Shown here in pieces: positions 6,610-15,141 of a DNA stretch of 64,000 nucleotides (positions are counted from its first letter, which is position 1; every line of letters begins with the position of its first letter). The DNA lies in assembly GCF_900086655.1 (NCBI RefSeq), contig NZ_LT575476.1:17785-81784 (forward strand). Reading direction: 5' to 3'. The notes under the pieces are model-generated. The model was not told the origin of the DNA. It ran no database searches and worked only from the letters and a program-made list of their open reading frames with translations. The stretch is from Paenibacillus tuaregi. Its GTDB lineage: Bacteria; Bacillota; Bacilli; Paenibacillales; Paenibacillaceae. The translations under genes and the position numbers were made by a program.

Positions 6610-8940
6610 CTAAACGTCCTTGTCTTTGCCAAGCAGGACGGTAAGTCCAAGCAGCGTGACAACGATGGTCGCGCCCATGTCGGACATGACCGCGATCCAG
6701 AGCGTCAGCAGGCCCGGAATGGTCAGCAGCAGGGCAATCAGCTTCAGCCCCAGGCTGATCGCGATGTTCCAGCGGATGATCCGGTTCGAGAGACGGGCAA
6801 TCCGGATCGCGGCCGGAAGCTTGCCGAGGTGATCCTGCATCAGCACGATGTCGGCGGTCTCCACGGCACTGTCGGTTCCCTTGCCCATGGCGATGCCAAG
6901 CTGGGCTGTGGCCAGGGCCGGGGCATCGTTGATGCCGTCGCCGACCATGGCGATGCTTCCCTTGGCGGCAAGCTCCTTGATCTTGTCGACCTTCTGCTCT
7001 GGCAGCAGGCCGGCATACCAGTCGCTGACCCCGGTCATCTTCGCCACGGCTCGGGCCGTACCCTCGTGGTCACCCGTCAGCATCACGGTATGCTCAATTC
7101 CGGCTTGGTGCAGTCTGGTGATAACATCCCGGCTCTCCGGCCGGATCTGGTCGGCCAGCCCGGCAATTCCAAGCACATGCTGAGCGTCTGCTGCCAGAAC
7201 GATGGTCAACCCTGCTTCCTTCATCCGCTTCAGATCGGACTGCACGAGCCGCTTGCTGTCTTCGGATAAGGAGACATGCTCTAACAGCTGCTCGTTTCCA
7301 ACCCAGTAACGGACCCCGCCAATATCCCCTTGAATGCCTTGGCCAGGGATGGTCAGCAGGCCGCTAACCTGTTCAAATTCCACAGTCCCCGATTCTTCTG
7401 CCTTTCGGACCACAGCCTGAGCCAACGGGTGAAGGGAGGATTGCTCCATGGCTCCGGCAATGGCATAGAATTTCTCATGATCGTAGATAGCTTCTTCGAT
7501 AACCGCCGGGCGCCCCTCGGTCAGAGTGCCCGTCTTATCGAAAGCGATCATGTTGATCTTGCCAAGCTGCTCCAGGTGAATGCCGCCTTTGACCAGCACG
7601 CCAATACGGGCACTGCGGGTCATTCCGCTGACCAGCGCAATTGGCGAGGAGAGAACCAGGGCACAAGGACAGCCGACAATCAGAATGGCGAGTCCTTCAT
7701 ATACCCACTTCATCCAAGGCGCACCGAGCAGAAGAGGCGGAATCAGAACCACGAGTGCGGCAATAATCATGATAGCCGGCGTATAATAACGCGCAAATTT
7801 ATCAATAAACAGCTCGGTTGGTGTCTTGGTGTCCTGTGCTTCCTGAACGAGGTGCATAATCTTCGAAAGCGAGGAATCCTGGTAAGCCTTCTCGATCTTG
7901 ACCTTGAGGAGTCCCTCGGTATTGACACTTCCGCCGAATACCGTGTCACCGGTACTCTTGGAGACGGGGATGGATTCACCGGTTATCGCAGCTTCATTCA
8001 CAGCGCTGTCGCCTTCGGTAATCGTTCCGTCCGAAGGGATCTTCTCGCCGGCACGGACGATGACAATATCCCCTACGTTCAGACTTTCGATCGGGATGGT
8101 CTTGGTGCTGCCGTCGCCAAGGAGTATGACCGCCTGTTTAGGCGCGGCACTCAGAAGAGCTTCCATAGATTTGCGGGCACGGCTCATGCCGTAACCTTCG
8201 AGCAGCTCGTTCAGTCCGAATAGAATGGCTACCAGAGTGGCTTCCTTCCATTCCCCGATAATCACCGCACCTACCAATGCGACAGTCATCAGGGTATCCA
8301 TGTTGAATTTCAATCTGAGAAGGTTCTTAAGTCCCCTCCAGAATGTGGAGTATCCGCTCAGTATAATGGCTCCCGCGTATAAAACAATGAGTCCGGAGGA
8401 AGGAAGCACGTTACCAAGCACAAAGGTGGCAATGTACAGAATGGCTGCGCTGCTGAGCAGCCATTTGATAAGCTGGCCGCCATGCCCTCCATGACTATGG
8501 TCGTGGCCGTGATCATGTCCATGACTGTCTGTATGGGTGTGGTCATGGCCATCATGACTGTGGCTGCCTGCATGATCGTGGCCGTGGGCATGGCTGTGAC
8601 CTTGCTTAGGATGCTCAAGTCCAGCTTGCCCAGGGCTTTGCGGCCCTTCAGCCCGGCCAGAGGCCATCTGCTCGGACAGGCCTCCTGTGCCGATGGTTGA
8701 TAAGCCTGGCGCGCGGGTGTGGACAATCGAGGCGCCATCGCTTTTTAAAATTTTGGCAACACGAGTCAGGTCAATGCTGGGATTTACTATCAGTCTGCTG
8801 CTGTTGTAATGCAGTGCGGCGTCCTCGCCGTGCTCCAGCTTGCGGATCTCGTCCTGAAGCTCGCGGGCACAATTCGCACAGGACAGGCCTTGTACGGTAA
8901 ATTCGGCTTTGGCTTTAGCAGAAGAATTATTCATGGTCAC
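6610..8940 (-). CDS. cadA: Heavy-metal (Zn/Cd/Pb) exporting P1B-type ATPase
   Basis: A 776-aa membrane pump that uses ATP to export divalent soft metals. Order of parts: an N-terminal HMA domain with CANC (C21, C24); a linker at about residues 105-160 that is extremely rich in His and Asp; transmembrane helices; the actuator TGES; the membrane metal site CPC; the phosphorylation motif DKTGTLT; and GDGINDAPA. The last helices carry a lysine in SLGLK and an aspartate in SDMGA, the pair typical of the Zn/Cd/Pb subgroup rather than copper pumps. The ATG start overlaps the end of the upstream regulator gene by 14 bases, so the two are co-transcribed and probably translationally coupled. A CadC-type regulator next door agrees with cadmium/zinc/lead as substrate. 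Confidence 0.95.
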   Translation of the reverse strand: MTMNNSSAKAKAEFTVQGLSCANCARELQDEIRKLEHGEDAALHYNSSRLIVNPSIDLTRVAKILKSDGASIVHTRAPGLSTIGTGGLSEQMASGRAEGPQSPGQAGLEHPKQGHSHAHGHDHAGSHSHDGHDHTHTDSHGHDHGHDHSHGGHGGQLIKWLLSSAAILYIATFVLGNVLPSSGLIVLYAGAIILSGYSTFWRGLKNLLRLKFNMDTLMTVALVGAVIIGEWKEATLVAILFGLNELLEGYGMSRARKSMEALLSAAPKQAVILLGDGSTKTIPIESLNVGDIVIVRAGEKIPSDGTITEGDSAVNEAAITGESIPVSKSTGDTVFGGSVNTEGLLKVKIEKAYQDSSLSKIMHLVQEAQDTKTPTELFIDKFARYYTPAIMIIAALVVLIPPLLLGAPWMKWVYEGLAILIVGCPCALVLSSPIALVSGMTRSARIGVLVKGGIHLEQLGKINMIAFDKTGTLTEGRPAVIEEAIYDHEKFYAIAGAMEQSSLHPLAQAVVRKAEESGTVEFEQVSGLLTIPGQGIQGDIGGVRYWVGNEQLLEHVSLSEDSKRLVQSDLKRMKEAGLTIVLAADAQHVLGIAGLADQIRPESRDVITRLHQAGIEHTVMLTGDHEGTARAVAKMTGVSDWYAGLLPEQKVDKIKELAAKGSIAMVGDGINDAPALATAQLGIAMGKGTDSAVETADIVLMQDHLGKLPAAIRIARLSNRIIRWNIAISLGLKLIALLLTIPGLLTLWIAVMSDMGATIVVTLLGLTVLLGKDKDV

Positions 8941-9313
8941 TCTTCTCCCTCTGGTGTTCGAGTGTCATTGTGATCAGAGTCTGGATGTGATGGTCTTTCA
9001 AGGAATAGTAAACATTCTTGCCTTCCTTGCGGGACTTGGTAATATGGGCAGCCTTCAACTGGCGCAAATGATGGGAGGCTGTGGCAACCGAGCAGTCAAG
9101 CAGGGCTGCGATATCGCACACACAGAGCTCCTTGCCCTGATCCAGCAGAAAAGCAATCTTTACCCGGTTCGGGTCTGACAGGGACTTGAAGATTTGGGCC
9201 ATGCCCACAATCTCTTCCTCCTGCAGCAGCCTCCGCAGCTTTGAGGTGATTTCTTCATGTTCACACGTAACTTCACATACTTCCAAGCGATTGTCATCGG
9301 TCTGAGTTTTCAT
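8927..9313 (-). CDS. cadC: ArsR/SmtB-family metal-responsive repressor, CadC type
   Basis: A 128-aa winged-helix repressor that should release DNA when it binds Cd, Pb or Zn. Both known site types are visible. C13 and C17 in the N-terminal arm, with C64 and C66 (LCVCD), make the thiolate site of CadC. D107, H109, H120 and E123 match the D-x-H-(10)-H-x2-E alpha-5 zinc site of SmtB-like proteins. The recognition helix region reads VATASHHLRQL. The ATG start follows an AAAGGA site. It is the first gene of the cadC-cadA operon and likely controls itself through the palindrome at 9390-9409. Confidence 0.94.
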   Translation of the reverse strand: MKTQTDDNRLEVCEVTCEHEEITSKLRRLLQEEEIVGMAQIFKSLSDPNRVKIAFLLDQGKELCVCDIAALLDCSVATASHHLRQLKAAHITKSRKEGKNVYYSLKDHHIQTLITMTLEHQREKSDHE

Positions 9314-9387
9314 GAAATTCGCTTCCTTTCAGAATCATTCAAAAGTTCGTTTGATTGTTTGAGATCAGTATACCTCACTCTACACAT

Positions 9388-9412
9388 ATATTCAAACCAT
9401 TATTTGAATGTT
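9388..9412 (-). promoter_or_regulatory. Probable CadC operator
   Basis: ATTCAAA-6-TTTGAAT is a perfect 7-base inverted repeat about 75 bases upstream of cadC. It resembles the ATTCAAAT-type operators of CadC/SmtB regulators. Confidence 0.7.
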
Positions 9413-9517
9413 ATAAACATTTTTATGGATTATTTTGGACAAATGGTGAATTTGGCAGGCAGAAGAGCCTGCTGGGGGTGACTGCTGATTAGGCTTGGGC
9501 CGTGGAATGTGGCGTGA

Positions 9518-9570
9518 TTGGCAGCCGTAATGCAGCGCCACATCGCACGCTGGGAGCCTCAAGCGGTGCG
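9518..9570. repeat. REP-like repeat, copy flanking the left end of the cad operon
   Basis: Direct-repeat partner of 6547-6589; the shared core includes CGCTGGGAGC and GCAGCCGT. The inner inverted repeat is partly decayed in this copy. Confidence 0.65.
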
Positions 9571-9716
9571 GAACAAAACGAGGGTCAGCAGAAGGGACTG
9601 AGAGGTTCTGGTACGGAGGTTCTGGCACGATTGTTTTTTGAACTCTGGGCAGGAGCCCAAAACTTTTATAGGCATCTGCATAGAATGAGGTATCAAAACA
9701 TTAGGAGGTACGTTCG

Positions 9717-9980
9717 TTGAATAGTTATCAGTTCCCGGTTGGAATGCCCTACGCACCTTATGGACACCACAAGCCCTGTCCTGTTGTAGTTAGCCCTGTT
9801 GACTCCTGCGTGGTTGAAGCCTTAATGTCCCTGATGGGAAAAATAGTTATTTTAGAAACGACCCGTGGCAGGCTCGATGGTTGCGTCCTTGATGTCAAAC
9901 AAGATCATGTGGTGCTTGAAGAAAGACATAAGAAATTCTTTGTTCGTATTGCCGAAATTGTATGGATAATGCCGGATTAA
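9717..9980 (+). CDS. YuzF-like small protein (DUF2642 type)
   Basis: An 87-aa protein. Its first 25 residues are rich in Pro, Tyr and His (GMPYAPYGHHKP), followed by a compact beta-rich domain with GKIVILETTRGRLDG, VKQDHVVLE and FFVRIAEIVWIMPD. This layout matches YuzF/DUF2642 proteins of Bacillales, several of which are spore-associated; the function of this one is unknown. The start is TTG with a good AGGAGG site 8 bases upstream. It is a single-gene unit ending in a terminator at 9989-10017. Confidence 0.82.
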   Translation: MNSYQFPVGMPYAPYGHHKPCPVVVSPVDSCVVEALMSLMGKIVILETTRGRLDGCVLDVKQDHVVLEERHKKFFVRIAEIVWIMPD

Positions 9981-9988
9981 TTAATGAA

Positions 9989-10017
9989 TCAGGGGGCTGT
10001 GTAAGCAGCCCTCTTTT
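9989..10017 (+). terminator. Intrinsic terminator after the YuzF-like gene
   Basis: AGGGGGCTG and CAGCCCTCT-type arms around GTGTAAG are followed by TTTTGG. The stem starts 9 bases after the stop codon. Confidence 0.8.
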
Positions 10018-10200
10018 GGCTATGTTAAGTGTCCTAAGATCACAAATCTGGCTCCCCTCAAAAGCCAATCTCTGATGGGCCAGGTGGCAATTTCGCTGTA
10101 CCAAAGCATTTTTCAATGTGGGACCAGGTCTTGAAATCCCGAATCAGTGATCCCGGCGGAATCTTAAAAATGCAGGTCAGGCGTTAGGGCTAACGCTTGC

Positions 10201-11010
10201 CTACTTGATCTTGATCAACAATTCCTGGAATGTGCCATTTATAGCCACCGATTTGGGCTTAACCGAGACATAGGGATGATCCTTGATGTTGAAACGCCAA
10301 GGCTTGGCGGCATACTCCTCCGCGTAATCGATGTTAATGCGGGGAGACTCCACGATCTCGAAGTCCTGTGTGTGGGTTCCGGCCTCTAGCCAAAGTGGCT
10401 CGCCGGGAATCCGCATGCTGAGCCCGTTCAGACTCCGGTCGATGCGTAAAGCACGACAGAGCTTGCCAGGGCCGTTGCTCAGGTCTGCTGCCTTGCGCGA
10501 GTTGATCTGTCTGTATTTCCTCATCAGTAATTGATCCAGCTCGGTCAGCGGCTCTACCGCACGAATCAGCACGGCCTGAGGGTCACCCTGTTTACCAGTC
10601 ACCACGTTCAGACAGCTGTACATTCCGTAGATCAGATAGACGTAAGCACAGCCTCCGGGTTCGAACATGATGGACGTTCTAGCGGTGCTGCGCCCACCAA
10701 ACGCATGACTTCCCTTGTCTTCAACACCGCCGTAGGCTTCCGTCTCGATGATCCGGCAGCGGATTTCCCCATCCTCTGTCTTGCGGACAAGCGTATGCCC
10801 AAGCAGACGAGGAGCCGCTTCGAGGGCGGTAAGCCGGTAGAGGGAGTCGGGTAGCAGCGGGTAAAGCCCCGCTGTCTCTGAGTTGTATGGTTGGCTTGGT
10901 ACGGGTGGTGTCTTATCAGATACTGGTGCTGTCGTATCAAATGGTTGTTCAAATGACGGATCAGGTGACTTGTCCGCCCGCCCGGTTTTATCTGTATGGT
11001 TGGTGCTCAT
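10201..11010 (-). CDS. mpg: Alkyl-purine (3-methyladenine) DNA glycosylase, AAG/MPG family
   Basis: Base-excision repair enzyme that removes alkylated purines. The AAG fold is clear from about residue 55: LLGHTLV, then IIETEAYGG, the HAFGG...ART block, MFEPGGCAYVYLIYGMYSCLNV split over residues 115-136, AVLIRAVEP and LSNGPGKLCRAL. E of the ETEAY block is the expected catalytic glutamate. The protein is 269 aa, longer than usual (about 200). The extra part is a Pro/Ser/Thr-rich N-terminal stretch of about 50 residues that looks disordered. The ATG start has a strong AAGGAGG site, so the extension is probably translated. It lies 91 bases downstream of the penicillin-binding protein gene, on the same strand, with no clear terminator between. 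Confidence 0.92.
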   Translation of the reverse strand: MSTNHTDKTGRADKSPDPSFEQPFDTTAPVSDKTPPVPSQPYNSETAGLYPLLPDSLYRLTALEAAPRLLGHTLVRKTEDGEIRCRIIETEAYGGVEDKGSHAFGGRSTARTSIMFEPGGCAYVYLIYGMYSCLNVVTGKQGDPQAVLIRAVEPLTELDQLLMRKYRQINSRKAADLSNGPGKLCRALRIDRSLNGLSMRIPGEPLWLEAGTHTQDFEIVESPRINIDYAEEYAAKPWRFNIKDHPYVSVKPKSVAINGTFQELLIKIK

Positions 11011-11101
11011 GCGTGGAATGCCTCCTTCAGGGTCCGGTCATTTTTGTGTATTATCCCTATGTTATATAACCAGCTTCCAAGAGGCAATATCTGTATCTTG
11101 C

Positions 11102-13165
11102 TTATTTATTCATCCACCAACGCTTCAAATCTCCCCACCAGGAACGGCCCTTAGACTCTTTCCCTTCATTCGGTTCAGGTACAGGCGCTCCCTTACCTCC
11201 ATGTACGCTGCAGTACTCTGTTGGTTCTGTCCCTTTGATAAACATTTCAAGCCGCTGGTTCTCTGCACATTCATTCGTCGCCAGCTTGCCTGACTGCGGG
11301 TCAACATAGACGCTCACTACCCCATCGGGAATGGGAAAAATCTTCGGCGGCACGTTCTCCAGCGCCTTCTCCGTGAACTGTGCGAAGATTGGCGCGGCTT
11401 TGCGCGATTCTGCCGTTGCCAGCGCTTTGCCTTTGTCGTAGCCGACCCAGACTGCCGTCGACAGCTCGGGAGTGAAGCCGACGAGCCAGGCATCGGTGTG
11501 AGTGGTGCCGGTCTTGCCAGCGACCGGGCGCTTCATCACCGCCGATACGCGGTTGCCCGTACCACCCGTCTCGAACACACTCTCCATAAGGTGGGTCATG
11601 ACATAGGCGGCGGCGGGCTCCACGATCTGTTCCTGGACTGGCGACTTATACTCGTAGAGAACGTCGCCGGTGCTGTCGATGATTTTGGTGATAGCGGTCG
11701 GTTGGACGCTTCTGCCCTGGTTGCTGATGACCGCGAATGCGGATGCCATCTCAAAAGGGCTCACCGGCGAGGTTCCGAGCGCGAGCGAGGGCACCGGCTC
11801 CATCGGGCTGTCGATCCCCATGCGGCGGGCCATGTCGATGACGGGTTTGGCCCCTACGGTCAACAGGGTATTGACCGCATAAATGTTGTCGGACGCAGCG
11901 ATAGCCTGGCGCATGTCAATCTCGCCGAGATATTTTTCCCCGAAATTGCGCGGGCTGTAGGTCTTGCGGTTCCCGTCGTAGTGGAACATCGTCGGCTGGC
12001 TGTTGAACATGCTGGCTTCGGTCATTTTGCGGGAAGAGAGGGCAGTCAGGTACATAATCGGCTTGAAGGAAGAGCCGGGCTGACGCGTCTTGGCCAGGAC
12101 GTGATTATACTGATTCTTCGCATAATTCGCACCTCCCACAAAAGCCTTGATGTATCCGTTCCGCGGGTCCACTGAGATCAGGGCCGCCTGCAGGTCGGGG
12201 CTTCCGCTCGTCTCACTCTTCACGGCGTCTTCAGCTGCCTTTTGTGCCTGCATGTCCAAGGTGGAGTAGATCGTCAGCCCGCCGTGCTCCAGCAGGCTCT
12301 CGCTAATCCCCAGCTGATTCACCACGATGCTGCGTACATAATCGCGGAAATAGGGAGCCTCATCTCCGGTAGTCCGCTGGGAAGGGGGCTTGAAATCGAG
12401 CAGCTGGGCATAAGCACTGTCGGCCTCTCTCTGGGAAATCGCCCCGGTCTCAACCATCGTCTTCAGAACAATTCGCTGCCGGTCCTTGGCATTCTTCATG
12501 GAGTTGTACGGCGAGTAGTACGTCGGGCCCTTCGGAATTCCCGCGAGCATCGCGCCTTCGCCCAAGGTTAAAGCTCTTGCCGGTTTGCCGAAATACATCT
12601 GGGACGCGGCTTCAACGCCGTAAGCTCCCCGTCCATAATAGACCTCATTGAGGTACATTTGCAGGATCTCGTCCTTGCTGTATTTCATTTCGAGCTGGGC
12701 GGTGTACATCGCCTCCTTGGCTTTGCGGGTCCAGGTGCGCTCGTGGGATAAATACAGGTTCCGCGCAAGCTGCTGGGTCAGCGTGCTGGCTCCCTGCACG
12801 GTATCCAGATGCTCAATGTTTACCAGTACGGCACGGGCCATACCTTTGATATCAAAACCGAGGTGATGGTAAAAGTTGCGGTCCTCTACGGCCAGCGTGG
12901 CTTGGATAAGATAGGGGGAAATCTGATCCAGCTTCACGCCAATCCGGTTCCGGGCGCCGGAGGAGAAGGCGGCAATAGTCTTCCCGCTGGCATCGACCAG
13001 GCGGGAGTTTCGATCTGAATCAGCCGTTGGCAGTGGTGTATTAGCGAGATAGATCAGCGTGCCTATAATCGTACAGATGCCTAGTAGGGCGGTGGTCAGG
13101 AATATTTTGAAGAACAACCTCCAGCCCCGGCGGGACGGGCGGCTGCTCCGTGTGAGCTGCTCCAT
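11102..13165 (-). CDS. pbpG: Class A penicillin-binding protein (PBP1a/2d type)
   Basis: Bifunctional peptidoglycan synthase of 687 aa. A basic cytoplasmic tail is followed by one membrane helix (about residues 17-40). The glycosyltransferase domain carries EDRNFYHHLGFD, QQLARN and the RKAKEA...EILQMYLN block. The transpeptidase domain carries SSFK (active serine), SDN and KTGT. A short C-terminal tail includes cysteines and a Lys/Trp-rich end. The ATG start has an AAGGAGG site. I use pbpG because the length and the neighbourhood (ywhD, speE, speB) match Bacillus subtilis pbpG; the class is certain, the orthology likely. The alkyl-purine glycosylase gene follows in the same direction. Confidence 0.93.
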   Translation of the reverse strand: MEQLTRSSRPSRRGWRLFFKIFLTTALLGICTIIGTLIYLANTPLPTADSDRNSRLVDASGKTIAAFSSGARNRIGVKLDQISPYLIQATLAVEDRNFYHHLGFDIKGMARAVLVNIEHLDTVQGASTLTQQLARNLYLSHERTWTRKAKEAMYTAQLEMKYSKDEILQMYLNEVYYGRGAYGVEAASQMYFGKPARALTLGEGAMLAGIPKGPTYYSPYNSMKNAKDRQRIVLKTMVETGAISQREADSAYAQLLDFKPPSQRTTGDEAPYFRDYVRSIVVNQLGISESLLEHGGLTIYSTLDMQAQKAAEDAVKSETSGSPDLQAALISVDPRNGYIKAFVGGANYAKNQYNHVLAKTRQPGSSFKPIMYLTALSSRKMTEASMFNSQPTMFHYDGNRKTYSPRNFGEKYLGEIDMRQAIAASDNIYAVNTLLTVGAKPVIDMARRMGIDSPMEPVPSLALGTSPVSPFEMASAFAVISNQGRSVQPTAITKIIDSTGDVLYEYKSPVQEQIVEPAAAYVMTHLMESVFETGGTGNRVSAVMKRPVAGKTGTTHTDAWLVGFTPELSTAVWVGYDKGKALATAESRKAAPIFAQFTEKALENVPPKIFPIPDGVVSVYVDPQSGKLATNECAENQRLEMFIKGTEPTEYCSVHGGKGAPVPEPNEGKESKGRSWWGDLKRWWMNK

Positions 13166-13451
13166 GATGTGGTGCCTCCTTCATTCTTGGTGCGGTTGAG
13201 TATGTCTATTGTGGCTAATGACTGGTGACGGGATAAGCACAGCGATCTGGTATGGCCATGTGAGTCAGGATTCAAAATCAGCAGGTACTCGGATTAGGAA
13301 TTATGGCTATTTTCCAGTATGGGAAAGTTTAGGTGAGTTATTCATTTGGGGTTTTATGTACAGATAGTGGGAGGTTTTTTTTTCGCGGATATAGAAATTA
13401 GGAATTAGGAGATTTAGGATTAACGCTAGACGATGTTGAGGAGCTGGAAAT

Positions 13452-13799
13452 ATGAGTGAACGGCTGACGAAAGCCAAAATGAGGATCATAAGGTATGCCA
13501 AGTGGGTACTCGATTATTGGTATTTGCTGCTCATCCCCTATATTGCGACGGGGTATGGTTTATATTACTGGATGAATAACTACATCGAAGTTATCGTGTG
13601 GATATCGGGACCGGATGCCAGCGGGGGCTGGAAGTATTTCATGTTATCTTTTCTGTTCATGCCTGTGTTTTTTTTGGCGTTGGGATATTGGATGTCGCTT
13701 CCATTGGCCTTTCTCATTATGTTTGTGGCTTGGAACATTGCCGGAAGAAGGTCAGGAAGCCAGACCATGAGAGGTTATTTAGAGAAGTTATCACGATAA
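13452..13799 (+). CDS. Small membrane protein, unknown
   Basis: 115 aa with a positively charged N-terminus (SERLTKAKMR) and two or three hydrophobic segments, near residues 22-42, 62-80 and 80-97. No family recognised. The ATG has a GAGGAG site 9 bases upstream. It is the first gene of the accessory island, divergent from the penicillin-binding protein gene. The C-terminus is basic and soluble-looking (RRSGSQTMRGYLEKLSR). Confidence 0.6.
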   Translation: MSERLTKAKMRIIRYAKWVLDYWYLLLIPYIATGYGLYYWMNNYIEVIVWISGPDASGGWKYFMLSFLFMPVFFLALGYWMSLPLAFLIMFVAWNIAGRRSGSQTMRGYLEKLSR

Positions 13800-13831
13800 A
13801 GTAACAGTGAGTTGAATAGGAGGTGCTTGGC

Positions 13832-13980
13832 ACGAATCCGGCAGAGTATTTGAGTAAAGAACAGTTGAAGAGGTACACCGAGGTTGGGGAAGAATATGTG
13901 GGGATGAGCAGTAAGGCTTTTCAGACGAGCTTGGATCCGTAATTAAGGAGATGGCTCGGGAGCATTTGAGCAAAGATTAG
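13832..13980 (+). pseudogene. Broken small gene (start codon lost, frameshift)
   Basis: An AGGAGG site is followed at normal distance by ACG instead of ATG. From ACG the frame reads TNPAEYLSKEQLKRYTEVG and ends at TAA 13940. A second frame continues with GSVIKEMAREHLSKD to TAG 13980, as if one base had been lost. The codons look like a real soluble helical protein of about 50 aa. Family not recognised. Translation from ACG is not excluded. Confidence 0.5.
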
Positions 13981-14343
13981 GGGTTAGGACTTATTTAGAT
14001 CTTTAGATTGGGGAATTGCACTGAATAGTTAGCTAGATAAGATAGGACCACAAGGTTGGAGGCAGATTCTCGGAGGAGGGCTGTCTCTTTTTTTAATTGA
14101 TTTAGGCTTGCTTGACCAGCGGTCGTGGGGGAGAAGAGAATAATTTGTGTAAATATGGGGGTTAAGAAAGGCATATGAGGGTTGCTAATGATAGAACTAT
14201 ATAATTAGGGCTGTCACACCCTAACTTCCAATTGTATAATAATGGAATGAGGCTGGATGATAGTTGCCCGATGTTAAAAATGAGCTATCACAATAAGGGG
14301 CCAAGGAAAAGAATTCTCGGATTCAAGCCCAAAAGGAGAGGTT
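13981..14343. other. Intergenic stretch with a terminator
   Basis: No supported gene. At 14060-14098 a GAGGCAG...CTGTCTC hairpin followed by seven T is a plausible plus-strand terminator for the broken unit upstream. The rest is AT-rich spacer. Confidence 0.5.
14060..14098 (+). terminator. Probable intrinsic terminator
   Basis: A seven-base stem with one G-T pair is followed by CTCTTTTTTT. The loop is rather long. Confidence 0.55.
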
Positions 14344-14742
14344 ATGAACGGTTTTGGTGAAATGGGCTTTTTTGATTTCATGAGTGAGGTGCCTTTATTC
14401 TTCAAGTTATTTTTAGGGACTATATTTATATTAGTGATTGGTGGATTCTTGACGGTCATCATTAAGGGAATAAGCACCTGGACTTCAAACAATCAGGCAG
14501 AGTTGCTGACAAGGCAGTGTAAAATTGTAGATAAGAGGACCAAGGTGTGGGGAGGGTCTGGTGATTCAAGCACTAACACCAGTTACTTTATAACGTTCGA
14601 ATTCGAGGATCACACCCGGAAAGAGCTGCAGGTTAAGTCAAGCGACTATGGAATCCTGGTGGTTGGCGACACGGGGGAATTGACTTTTCAGGGGAGCAGA
14701 TTTAAGGGATTTACGAGAGTGGGTGCTGGGGGAGATTGGTGA
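14344..14742 (+). CDS. DUF2500-type membrane-anchored protein
   Basis: 132 aa: one N-terminal transmembrane helix (about residues 18-43), then a small beta-rich domain. It shows the pattern of DUF2500 proteins: a variable linker, CKIVDKRTKV, a Ser/Thr/Gly loop, YFITFEFEDHTRKEL, then a GDTGELTFQG block. The function of this family is unknown. The ATG start has an AAGGAGAGG site. It is a single gene between spacers. Confidence 0.78.
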   Translation: MNGFGEMGFFDFMSEVPLFFKLFLGTIFILVIGGFLTVIIKGISTWTSNNQAELLTRQCKIVDKRTKVWGGSGDSSTNTSYFITFEFEDHTRKELQVKSSDYGILVVGDTGELTFQGSRFKGFTRVGAGGDW

Positions 14743-14837
14743 TCGGAGCAACCCACTATACCCACATTATGGAATCTGTTGTAGAATGATGTGGAAATGT
14801 ATCGATCCTAAAGTATAGGGAGGTATAGGGAAGATTT

Positions 14838-15005
14838 ATGAGAAAAGTTGCTATGATTGTCATTTCGCTTGCCTTACTAGTAGGAACTTCATCTGCTGCT
14901 TACGCTCATTCTGGAAGAACGGATAAAAATGGCGGGCATAAATGCTCTGCAAAATCCAAGCAAAAAGGGCTGTGCACAGGCTATCACTATCATAAGAAAA
15001 AATGA
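14838..15005 (+). CDS. Small secreted YHYH-domain peptide
   Basis: A 55-aa protein. Residues 1-23 are a signal peptide (ends in AAYA). The mature part starts HSGRTDKNGGHKCSAKS and ends LCTGYHYHKKK, the compact His/Cys signature of the YHYH domain seen in secreted proteins and nuclease-like proteins. Two cysteines and the histidines suggest a metal or disulfide-stabilised knot. The start is ATG with a weak GGGAAG site. A terminator follows at 15057-15095, so it is an independent short gene. The role is unknown. Confidence 0.85.
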   Translation: MRKVAMIVISLALLVGTSSAAYAHSGRTDKNGGHKCSAKSKQKGLCTGYHYHKKK

Positions 15006-15056
15006 CGGTAGGTTGGACAGATATATACCGTCTAGGAATTATGAACATACTTATAT

Positions 15057-15095
15057 GGCCCATCTGAAAGAAATGTTTCAGGAGGGCTTTTTTTA
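15057..15095 (+). terminator. Intrinsic terminator after the YHYH gene
   Basis: GCCC...TGAAA pairs with TTTCA...GGGC and is followed by TTTTTTTAT. Confidence 0.8.
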
Positions 15096-15141
15096 TCTAG
15101 TCATAAGTGTAATATAACTCTCATTAATGGAGATGTTTCTA

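Larger units (their letters stand above)
9314..9716. other. Intergenic stretch between cadC and the YuzF-like gene
   Basis: Besides the CadC operator this holds a second copy of the repeat at 9518-9560 and otherwise no gene that I can support. Open frames here lack ribosome sites and recognisable sequence. Confidence 0.6.

Noticed and set aside
10179..10196. GCGTTA/TAACGC hairpin behind the DNA glycosylase gene
   Set aside because: Short stem and no T-run on the minus strand, so I do not call it a terminator.
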